This document shows positions 6,548 through 12,713 of a stretch of 12,713 bases of DNA, in pieces. Within the stretch, counting starts at the first letter, position 1; each line of letters starts with the position of its first letter. Location: positions 1 through 12,713 of the forward strand of contig CBDUNM010000147.1 in assembly GCA_965368585.1 (NCBI GenBank), in the 5' to 3' direction. The notes under the pieces were generated by a model. It saw only the letters and a program-made list of their open reading frames with translations. It did no database searches and was not told the DNA's origin. The position numbers and the translations under genes were made by a program. The stretch is from JARRQB01 sp965368585 (GTDB taxonomy: Bacteria > Pseudomonadota > Gammaproteobacteria > Chromatiales > Chromatiaceae).

Positions 6548-7678
6548 ATGCTGAAAAAAATGACGTTAACGGCGGTTGGCTTGGCAATCGTGGCTGGCGC
6601 CATCGCCTACGCCAAGCTTGGCCAGTTCACCGCGATGTCCGAGGCCGCCGAAAACATGGTGGTGCCGCCCGAGACCGTCACCGCCATGACGGTGACCGAC
6701 GCGCAGTGGGAGCAGGTCATTACCGTCACCGCCACCGTCTCGGCGGTGCAGGGGGTGACGGTTAGCGCGGAGGTCGGAGGCAGGGTGACACAGATCGCGT
6801 TCGCCTCCGGGGCACCAGTCGCTGCGGGTGATGTGCTGCTGCAGCTGGATACGGCGAGCGAAGAGGCCCAGCTCGCCTCCGCCGAGGCCACGGCTGCCTT
6901 GGCCAAGGCGGATCTGGTGCGCGTACGCAAGCTCGGGAAGCGCGACCTTGCCTCGGAGGACGCCGTCGACCGTGCCGAGGCTCAGGTCAAAGAGACCATA
7001 GGACAGGTCGGCGTGATACGCGCGCTGATCGCAAAAAAGACCGTGCGTGCACCCTTTGCCGGACGCCTGGGGTTGCGCCTGGTCAATCTCGGGCAGATCC
7101 TGCGTGAAGGCGACCCGATCGTGACGCTGCAGACACAGGGTCCGGTCCACGTGGATTTTTCGGTCCCGCAACGACAGATCGGACGCCTGCGACAGGGCAT
7201 GAAGGTGCGCGCCACCGCCGACGCGGCGCCGGGAGATACGTTTCACGGCCAGATCATTGCGGTAAATCCGGAAGTGGACCCCGTGACGCGCAACGTGCGG
7301 GTGCGCGCGCTGGTCGGCAATCCCGAAAATCAGCTGCACGCGGGCATGTTCGCCAACGTCGAAGTAGTGTTGCCGGACAAGCAGCCGGTACTTCCGATAG
7401 CCGCGACCGCGGTATTCTATGCGCCCTACGGAGACTCGGTGTTCGTGGTGGAGAAGCACACGGACGACCAATCGGGTGAGTCCGAGCAGGTGTTGCGGCA
7501 GCAGTTCGTCCAGTTGGGGACGGCGCGCGGCGATTTCGTCGATGTCACCGATGGCGTGAAGGCCGGCGAAACCGTGGTGACCAGCGGTTTGTTCAAACTG
7601 CGCACCGGGATGAAGGTGGTCATAGATAATACACTGGCGCCCAAGCCCAAGCTCGAACCACGCCCTGGCGCGTCCTGA
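6548..7678 (+). CDS. RND efflux periplasmic adaptor subunit (membrane fusion protein)
   Basis: A 376-residue HlyD/AcrA-type adaptor that links an inner-membrane RND pump to an outer-membrane channel. An N-terminal hydrophobic helix (about 6-22) has no lipobox cysteine, so it is a membrane anchor rather than a lipoprotein signal. The first lipoyl half (VSAEVGGRVTQIAFASGAPV) leads into a short alpha-helical hairpin rich in Ala, Glu, Lys and Arg (about 105-165). The second lipoyl half (KKTVRAPFAGRLGLRLVNLG) and beta-barrel and membrane-proximal domains follow. The pattern fits the MexH group. ATG 6548 is chosen; TTG 6545 and ATG 6560 are also in frame, and no strong ribosome site is seen. Codons 3-5 include seven consecutive A residues (6554-6560). 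The permease follows after 11 bases, so the two form one operon. Confidence 0.9.
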   Translation: MLKKMTLTAVGLAIVAGAIAYAKLGQFTAMSEAAENMVVPPETVTAMTVTDAQWEQVITVTATVSAVQGVTVSAEVGGRVTQIAFASGAPVAAGDVLLQLDTASEEAQLASAEATAALAKADLVRVRKLGKRDLASEDAVDRAEAQVKETIGQVGVIRALIAKKTVRAPFAGRLGLRLVNLGQILREGDPIVTLQTQGPVHVDFSVPQRQIGRLRQGMKVRATADAAPGDTFHGQIIAVNPEVDPVTRNVRVRALVGNPENQLHAGMFANVEVVLPDKQPVLPIAATAVFYAPYGDSVFVVEKHTDDQSGESEQVLRQQFVQLGTARGDFVDVTDGVKAGETVVTSGLFKLRTGMKVVIDNTLAPKPKLEPRPGAS

Positions 7679-7689
7679 AACGCACCGCT

Positions 7690-10600
7690 ATGAACAGCTT
7701 CACCGATATTTTCATCCGGCGCCCGGTGCTCGCCATCGTCGTTAATCTGCTGATCGTCATCGCCGGCCTGAACGCCTGGAATGCGCTGAGTGTGCGTCAA
7801 TATCCACTCAGCGAAAATGCCTCGGTGCAGATCGCGACCGTATACGTCGGCGCCAGCGCGGAGCTGGTGCGCGGATTCATCACGACGCCGCTCGAGCGCG
7901 CCATTGGTGCCGCGGAAGGCATCGACTATGTGGAATCCAAAAGCCTGCAGGGTATCTCGATCATCACGGCACGGCTCAAGCTCAACTACGACGCGACCAA
8001 GGCGTTGGCCGATATTTCGTCCAAGGTCGATCAGGTGCGCAACGATCTGCCTGCCGAGGCGCAGGTGCCCGCGATCAGCGTGCAATCGGCCGACTCGGAG
8101 TTTGCCGCAGCCTACCTCAGCTTTTGGTCCGACATCCTGTCGCAGGAGCAGATCACCGATTACCTGACACGGGTGGTGCAGCCGCGGCTGGCCGCAGTCA
8201 CGGGTGTGCAACGGATCGAGATCTTCGGCGCCCGCACATTCGCCATGCGGGTCTGGCTCAAGCCCGATCGCATGGCGGCGCTGGGTATCAGCCCGTCGCA
8301 GATACGCGAGGCGCTGGCCGCCAACAACTACCTGGCGGCCATCGGCAGCACCAAAGGCGCCCTGGTACAGACCTACCTGGCGGCAAACACCGATATGCAC
8401 AGCGCCGAGGATTTTCGGCGTCTGGTCATCTATCAAAAAGACGACACCATCGTGCGCTTGCAAGATATTGCCGATGTCGAGTTGGGCGCCGAAGACTATG
8501 ACACCCTGGTGCGCTATTCAGGCCAGACCGCGGTGTTCGCCGGCGTGTTTCCGCAACCCAATGCGAACATCATCGATGTGATCGGCGGCGTGCGCGAGGA
8601 ACTGCGGCAACTCAAACAGGACATGCCCTTGGGCCTCGATGCCAGCATCGGCTATGACGCATCCGAGTATGTCGCGAATGCCATCCGCGAGGTCACCGGC
8701 ACGCTCATCGACACGCTGCTGATCGTGATCGCGGTGATCTTCCTGTTTCTCGGCTCGGTGCGGTCGGTGCTGGTCCCCGTGATGGCGATCCCGGTATCGC
8801 TCATCGGCGGCATCTTTCTGATGCAGTTGTTCGGCTTCACGCTGAACCTGCTCACGCTGCTGGCCATCGTGCTCTCGGTCGGCCTGGTCGTCGACGACGC
8901 CATCGTGGTAGTCGAGAATGTCGAACGGCATCTGCGCGAGGGGCGCACGCCGCGTGAGGCCGCCCTGCTAGGCGCGCGTGAGCTGATCGCACCGATCATC
9001 GCCATGACCGTCACCCTGGTCGCGGTGTATATCCCGATCGGCCTGCAGGGCGGTTTGACCGGTGCGCTGTTTCGCGAATTCGCCTTTACCCTGGCGGGCG
9101 CCGTGACGATATCCGGCGTGGTCGCACTGACGCTGTCTCCGACCATGGCCGCGAGCCTGTTGCGCAGTGCGCAAGACGAGGAGCGCGGTTTGACCGGCTG
9201 GCTCAACCACCGGTTCGACCGCTTGCGCGAGGCCTACGGCCGTGCACTCGGTGCCACGCTCGGGGCCAGGCCCGCGGTGTACCTGGTATGGGCCGTGGTG
9301 AGCCTGTGCACCGTGCCGATGTTCATGTTCTCGCCCAGCGAGCTGGCGCCGACAGAAGATCAGAGCGTGCTGTTCGGTATCATCAATACGGCCGCCAACG
9401 CCACAACCGACCAGAACGCGGTCTACGCCAAGGCGGCTGAACAGATCATGCTCGAGGTCCCGGAAGCCGCACTGACCTTCCAGCTCCTTTTCCCGCCGTC
9501 GATCGGCGCTACGATTGGCGCCGACGGCTTCAGTGGCGTGGTGGTGAAACCCTGGGGCGAGCGCAGCCGGACGGTGACCGAGATCCTGCCGGAGGTGCAG
9601 GCCAAGGTATCGCAAATCCCGGGTATCCAGATGTTCGTGACGACCCCGCCGGCGCTGCCGGGCGGCAGCAACTTCCCGGTGGAGTTCGTCATCACCGCGA
9701 CTGCCGATGCCGAACGCCTGCTCGAATTCGCCCAGGCGATCCAGCAGAAGGCCGAACAGAGCGGACTGTTTGCCTTTCCGCCGACCATCGACATGAAGCT
9801 CGATCAGCCGCAGGCGACGGTGGTATTCGACCGCGACAGGCTAGCGGCCCTGGGGCTGAACCTGTCCCAGGTCGGCGCCGATCTCGCCGTCGTGACCGGC
9901 GGAGACTTCGTCAACCGCTTCAATATGGACGGTCGCAGCTACAAGGTCATCCCACTTGTGCAGCGCACCGCTCGCCTTAACAGCGAGCAACTCGGCGAAA
10001 TCCATGTGGCTGGTCCCGATGGCGGGATGGTGCCCTTGTCCGCGGTCGCCCACATCGAACACTCGGTCGTGGCCCGTTCGCTCAACCGCTTTCAGCAGCT
10101 CAATGCGGTGAAGCTTTCCGGCGTGAGCGCCCGCACGCTCGACGACGCGCTGACCTTTCTCGAGGACACTGCGCGGGAGTTGCTGCCGCCGGGTTATAGC
10201 TTCGACTACACGGGCGAGTCACGCCAGCTGCGTACCGAGGGTAACAAGTTCCTGCCGGCATTCTCGTTGGCCGTGCTGATGATCTTTCTGGTACTGGCCG
10301 TGCAGTTCAATTCGTTCCGCGATCCGTTCGTGATCCTGGCCGGTTCGGTGCCGCTGGCGTTGTTTGGGGCGCTGGTCTTCACCGTGTTGAAGATGCCCGA
10401 TCCGAACATGCCGTACTGGACCAACGGCTGGACCACGACCATGAACATCTATGCCGAGGTAGGGCTGGTCACGCTGGTCGGGCTGATTGCCAAGAACGGC
10501 ATCCTTATCGTCGAGTTCGCCAATAAGCTGCAGCAACAGGGCGCCAGTAAGCTGGATGCGGTGCATCAGGCCGCGATGATCCGGCTGCGGCCGGTGCTGA

Positions 10601-10869
10601 TGACCAGCGTGGCGACCATCGCCGGCCATTTCCCGCTGGTGTTGGTAACCGGCGCCGGTGCCGCGGCAAGAAATTCCATTGGTCTGGTGCTGGTCGGCGG
10701 TATGGCCATCGGCACGCTCTTCACCCTGTTCGCGGTGCCGTCGCTGTACGTGCTGCTGGCCAAGGACCGGTCCGAGGACCTGTCCAGAGAGCCCTCAGCC
10801 TCGCAGGCGGGGCGCCTCAGCGTACAAAACGCAGCAGGCAATGTCAGCGACGGCGAGTTGGGACGGTAG
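7690..10869 (+). CDS. RND efflux permease, HAE1 family (MexI-like)
   Basis: A 1059-residue inner-membrane proton antiporter of usual family length, beginning with the characteristic MNSFTDIFIRRPVLA helix. Twelve transmembrane helices and two large periplasmic loops (about 30-330 and 550-860) are present. The proton-relay residues are intact: Asp402-Asp403 in GLVVDDAIVVVEN (TM4), Lys935 in GLIAKNGILIVEFAN (TM10), Arg965 and Thr972 in RLRPVLMTS (TM11). These correspond to AcrB D407/D408, K940, R971 and T978. The trimer takes substrates from the periplasm or outer leaflet and exports them through an outer-membrane channel. It pairs with the adaptor 11 bases upstream. No channel gene follows, so a channel encoded elsewhere must be used. 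The MexI-like placement rests on the C-terminal WTNGWTTTMNIYAEVGLVTL segment; drug substrates cannot be deduced. Confidence 0.95.
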   Translation: MNSFTDIFIRRPVLAIVVNLLIVIAGLNAWNALSVRQYPLSENASVQIATVYVGASAELVRGFITTPLERAIGAAEGIDYVESKSLQGISIITARLKLNYDATKALADISSKVDQVRNDLPAEAQVPAISVQSADSEFAAAYLSFWSDILSQEQITDYLTRVVQPRLAAVTGVQRIEIFGARTFAMRVWLKPDRMAALGISPSQIREALAANNYLAAIGSTKGALVQTYLAANTDMHSAEDFRRLVIYQKDDTIVRLQDIADVELGAEDYDTLVRYSGQTAVFAGVFPQPNANIIDVIGGVREELRQLKQDMPLGLDASIGYDASEYVANAIREVTGTLIDTLLIVIAVIFLFLGSVRSVLVPVMAIPVSLIGGIFLMQLFGFTLNLLTLLAIVLSVGLVVDDAIVVVENVERHLREGRTPREAALLGARELIAPIIAMTVTLVAVYIPIGLQGGLTGALFREFAFTLAGAVTISGVVALTLSPTMAASLLRSAQDEERGLTGWLNHRFDRLREAYGRALGATLGARPAVYLVWAVVSLCTVPMFMFSPSELAPTEDQSVLFGIINTAANATTDQNAVYAKAAEQIMLEVPEAALTFQLLFPPSIGATIGADGFSGVVVKPWGERSRTVTEILPEVQAKVSQIPGIQMFVTTPPALPGGSNFPVEFVITATADAERLLEFAQAIQQKAEQSGLFAFPPTIDMKLDQPQATVVFDRDRLAALGLNLSQVGADLAVVTGGDFVNRFNMDGRSYKVIPLVQRTARLNSEQLGEIHVAGPDGGMVPLSAVAHIEHSVVARSLNRFQQLNAVKLSGVSARTLDDALTFLEDTARELLPPGYSFDYTGESRQLRTEGNKFLPAFSLAVLMIFLVLAVQFNSFRDPFVILAGSVPLALFGALVFTVLKMPDPNMPYWTNGWTTTMNIYAEVGLVTLVGLIAKNGILIVEFANKLQQQGASKLDAVHQAAMIRLRPVLMTSVATIAGHFPLVLVTGAGAAARNSIGLVLVGGMAIGTLFTLFAVPSLYVLLAKDRSEDLSREPSASQAGRLSVQNAAGNVSDGELGR

Positions 10870-10893
10870 TGGAAGGAGGGTGCGGCGGCGTAT

Positions 10894-11370
10894 CTATATG
10901 TGATGGCTGAAATGGGCGCGTTCCGCTTCAGCCATCAGTTCATGGAAGTGCTCCCCCGATACGCGCACCAGGGTGGTGTGATCGCCTGCTTCGAAATAGG
11001 TGTGCTCCTGCAGACCCAGGCTCGCCTTGGGGTCCCAAACCGTCTCGATCGAATAGGCGGCGCCGATCGGTGGTACGGCGCCCGGTTCACAGTCCGGAAA
11101 AAGCGCCCTCAGTTCTTCTTCCGCGACGAACGCAAGCCGTCTGTTCAGCCGCTTGTTCAGAGTATCGAGTTCGACATGATAGTCGGAGGGTATGACCACC
11201 AGCAGTATGCCCGAATCATCCTTCAGCACGAGTCCCTTCGCCAGTGCGTCGCCGGGTACGTGAGCATGCTCGGCCGTCTCCATGCTCGATGCCGAGGGTG
11301 GATGGCTGACCAGTTTGTAGTCGATACCGTGTGCCTGCAGATGTTTCTTCAGTGCTTTTGCGATAGCCAT
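10894..11370 (-). CDS. YbaK/ProX-type aminoacyl-tRNA deacylase-like protein
   Basis: A 158-residue single-domain protein of the YbaK/aminoacyl-tRNA synthetase-associated fold, which hydrolyses mischarged aminoacyl-tRNAs in the cytoplasm. Visible family features are the AKGLVLKD segment with the conserved lysine (about residues 44-51), the LNKRLNRRLAF helix, and the DCEPGAVPPIG loop (about 92-102) that lines the substrate pocket. Length is typical of stand-alone members. The start at ATG 11370 is supported by GGGAGA 10 bases upstream on the same strand. It is convergent with the efflux permease, with only 24 bases between the stops and no clear terminator. Members differ in specificity (Cys-tRNAPro, Ala-tRNAPro and others), and the sequence alone does not say which applies here. 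Confidence 0.87.
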   Translation of the reverse strand: MAIAKALKKHLQAHGIDYKLVSHPPSASSMETAEHAHVPGDALAKGLVLKDDSGILLVVIPSDYHVELDTLNKRLNRRLAFVAEEELRALFPDCEPGAVPPIGAAYSIETVWDPKASLGLQEHTYFEAGDHTTLVRVSGEHFHELMAEAERAHFSHHI

Positions 11371-11404
11371 GTCAATTCGGTCTCCCGGTACAGTCCCTGA
11401 CCCG

Positions 11405-11410
11405 ATTATA
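11405..11410 (-). promoter_or_regulatory. candidate -10 box of the YbaK-like gene
   Basis: The minus strand reads TATAAT here, about 35 bases before ATG 11370, leaving a short leader with the ribosome site. The -35 region at optimal spacing (AGGGAT) is poor, so strength or activator dependence is uncertain. The overlapping symmetric sequence also offers TATAAT (11407-11412) toward the malic enzyme. Confidence 0.35.
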
Positions 11411-11549
11411 ATCCAATCTGCGTCACTATCCCTCCGCGTTTACCGACGCACCGGTGCAGCCCGCTGCGACCGGTCGGGCGTCGAAAAAGCATCGGGCAGC
11501 GTCAGCCACAGGGTTGTCAGGGCTCACAAGTTGCGCGGAATAATACTGG

Positions 11550-11575
11550 GGTGATCCGGCCAATCACCGGTTTTT
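11550..11575 (+). terminator. intrinsic-terminator-like hairpin in the malic enzyme leader
   Basis: GGTGAT (11550-11555) pairs with ATCACC (11563-11568) around a 7-base loop, and five T residues follow two bases later (11571-11575). No plus-strand gene ends just upstream, so it would terminate a leader transcript or small RNA begun in this gap. The stem is only 6 bp unless bulged pairing with flanking bases is allowed. Confidence 0.4.
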
Positions 11576-11655
11576 CCACACCTGCATCGTCTGGTATCGC
11601 GTTGGATTGTTGCGAAGCGGGTGGTTTATGCTTTGCGGCCGCGGTGTGGAAAACC
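11569..11655 (+). repeat. long-range inverted repeat around an 87-base segment
   Basis: GGTTTTTCCACACC (11569-11582) is complementary to GGTGTGGAAAACC (11643-11655), giving 13 pairs with one bulged T and a 60-base interior. Inside, short pairings such as TCGC (11597-11600) with GCGA (11612-11615) are possible. The left arm includes the T-run of the preceding hairpin. The right arm also contains its own small hairpin, GTGG-AAAA-CCAC (11646-11657). Confidence 0.6.
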
Positions 11656-11722
11656 ACTGTATCCCAACCCCGGCGCTGCGGCAGACCGAGCGTTTCAACC
11701 AATCAGGTGAAGACACGACACT

Positions 11723-12713
11723 ATGACTCAGATCAGTAAATATTTTGACATCAAGAAAGATTCCGAAGGTCGCGAGTACATGGAGGTCTACCTGGACGGC
11801 ATCGCCCTGCTCAGACTGGTGCTCACCAATAAAGGCACGGCTTTCAGCCACGAAGAACGTATTGCCCTGGGCCTCGATGGCCTGCTCCCGCCGCAGGTGA
11901 ATACGCTGGAGCAACAGATCGACCGCGTTTACCGGGGCTTTCAACGCGAATCTACCGATCTGGCCAAATATCAGTTTCTCAGAGCCCTGCAAGAGCGCAC
12001 GGAACTCCTGTTTTACGCCCTGTTGGAGAAGCATCTGGAAGAGATGCTGCCGATCATCTACACGCCAACGGTCGGTCAGGCAGTGCAGGAATACAGTGCG
12101 CGCTACCAGAGCCCCAGAGGGCTATCGTTCTCGCCGTTGAACATCCACCGAGCGGGCGAGGTTGTCAAGAGCTACCCCTGGAACGATGTACGCATGATCG
12201 TGGCCACGGACTCCTCGGCCATCCTCGGCCTGGGCGATCAGGGTTACGGTGGACTGGCCATATGCGTGGGGAAACTCGCCATCTATACCGTCGGTGGCGG
12301 GGTCAGTCCCTTCAAGACGCTGCCGGTAAAACTGGACGTCGGGACGAATCGTCTCGACCTGATCAACGACCCCTTCTACCTGGGTATACGTCAACGACGG
12401 CTGCGGGGCGAGGACTATTACGAATTTCTCGACCGGTTTGTCGACGCCGTACTCAGCCGCTGGCCCAAGACGATTATCCAGTGGGAGGACCTGGCCAAGG
12501 ATGTCGCGTTCAAGGTGCTGGAACGTTATCGCGACAAGATCCCCTGTTTCAACGACGACATCCAGGGCACGGGCGCGGTGGCGTTGGCGGGGGTGTTGTC
12601 CGCTTGCCGATTGAAAAACGAATCAATGCGGGACCAGCGCATCATCGTGTTCGGTGCGGGCGCCGGTGGCATCGGTGTCGCCTCGGCGATGATCGACGGA
12701 CTCGTGCGTGAGG
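11723..12713 (+). CDS. NAD(P)-dependent malic / malolactic-type enzyme (3' truncated)
   Basis: The first 330 residues of a long-form malic enzyme; full-length members are about 540-560, so the end lies beyond the window. It oxidatively decarboxylates malate to pyruvate and CO2, or, in the malolactic branch, forms lactate. Visible motifs: LPPQVNTLEQQ, YTPTVGQA with catalytic Tyr113, catalytic Lys184 in VGKLAIYT, metal ligands Glu255, Asp256 and Asp279 (FNDDIQGTGAV), and the nucleotide-binding GAGAGGIGVA (311-320). In human ME2 the segment TDGERILGLGDLG carries the malate-binding Arg165. Here it is TDSSAILGLGDQG, with Ala in the Arg position; a similar change occurs, as I recall, in malolactic enzymes. 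ATG 11723 is preceded by AGGTGA about 13 bases upstream, a rather long spacing. A structured leader precedes the gene. Confidence 0.92.
   Translation, partial: MTQISKYFDIKKDSEGREYMEVYLDGIALLRLVLTNKGTAFSHEERIALGLDGLLPPQVNTLEQQIDRVYRGFQRESTDLAKYQFLRALQERTELLFYALLEKHLEEMLPIIYTPTVGQAVQEYSARYQSPRGLSFSPLNIHRAGEVVKSYPWNDVRMIVATDSSAILGLGDQGYGGLAICVGKLAIYTVGGGVSPFKTLPVKLDVGTNRLDLINDPFYLGIRQRRLRGEDYYEFLDRFVDAVLSRWPKTIIQWEDLAKDVAFKVLERYRDKIPCFNDDIQGTGAVALAGVLSACRLKNESMRDQRIIVFGAGAGGIGVASAMIDGLVRE

Larger units (their letters stand above)
11371..11722. other. divergent intergenic region / malic enzyme leader
   Basis: 352 bases between the YbaK-like gene and the malic enzyme gene. The palindrome GATTATAATC (11404-11413) gives a perfect TATAAT on both strands, but neither has a good -35. 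A terminator-shaped hairpin (11550-11575, plus strand) and a long-range inverted repeat (11569-11655) occupy the malic enzyme side. No convincing ORF was found. Confidence 0.55.

Noticed and set aside
6231..6587. 118-codon minus-strand ORF overlapping the RND adaptor start
   Set aside because: It overlaps the adaptor's first codons and the likely promoter region, and shows no recognisable motif or ribosome site. It is probably chance.
7426..8463. 345-codon minus-strand ORF antisense to the RND operon
   Set aside because: It covers the adaptor end and the permease start on the opposite strand, and is rich in His, Asp, Gln and Gly as expected for the antisense of GC-rich genes.
11369..11554. 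61-codon plus-strand ORF ending at the leader hairpin, as a possible leader peptide
   Set aside because: It starts antisense to the YbaK-like start codon, lacks a ribosome site and shows no run of regulatory codons.

Overview
The window is GC-rich bacterial DNA with short intergenic gaps. It carries an RND efflux operon with an adaptor anchored in the inner membrane and an exported serine hydrolase, so the host is Gram-negative. Gene content and protein style suggest a proteobacterium, probably gammaproteobacterial; a closer placement would be a guess.

Layout. (1) 1-4204, plus strand: the 3' part of a short-chain reductase resembling mycobacterial DprE2, then two multi-spanning GT-C (GT39/ArnT-like) glycosyltransferases. 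This looks like the end of an envelope or appendage glycosylation cluster in which a polyprenyl-phosphate sugar is made on the cytoplasmic side and used on the periplasmic side. (2) 4205-4407: a convergent intergenic gap with a strong hairpin built from two inverted copies of a short dispersed repeat, and a possible 36-codon ORF on the minus strand. (3) 4408-5802, minus strand: a secreted class C beta-lactamase-like serine hydrolase with a CCGGG tandem repeat near its N-terminus. (4) 5803-6547: a long gap that is comparatively AT-rich in its right half, with another repeat copy, two perfect 12-bp palindromes and a tandem decamer. (5) 6548-10869, plus strand: a two-gene RND efflux operon (adaptor plus HAE1 permease, MexHI-like) without an outer-membrane channel gene. 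(6) 10894-11370, minus strand: a YbaK/ProX-type aminoacyl-tRNA deacylase-like protein. (7) 11371-11722: a leader-like gap with a terminator-shaped hairpin and a long inverted repeat that could compete with it. (8) 11723 to the end, plus strand: the N-terminal two thirds of a malic or malolactic-type enzyme.

The coding content is mostly recognisable. The least explained signal is a 23-24 bp element present four times in intergenic DNA (793-816, 4352-4375, 4384-4406 inverted, 6117-6139). Its first 8-9 bases form a palindrome in every copy although the bases differ, so the changes are compensatory. Two neighbouring copies are inverted and make a long hairpin between convergent genes. A second candidate is the structured leader in front of the malic enzyme gene. 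No rRNA, tRNA, CRISPR array or intact insertion sequence was seen.
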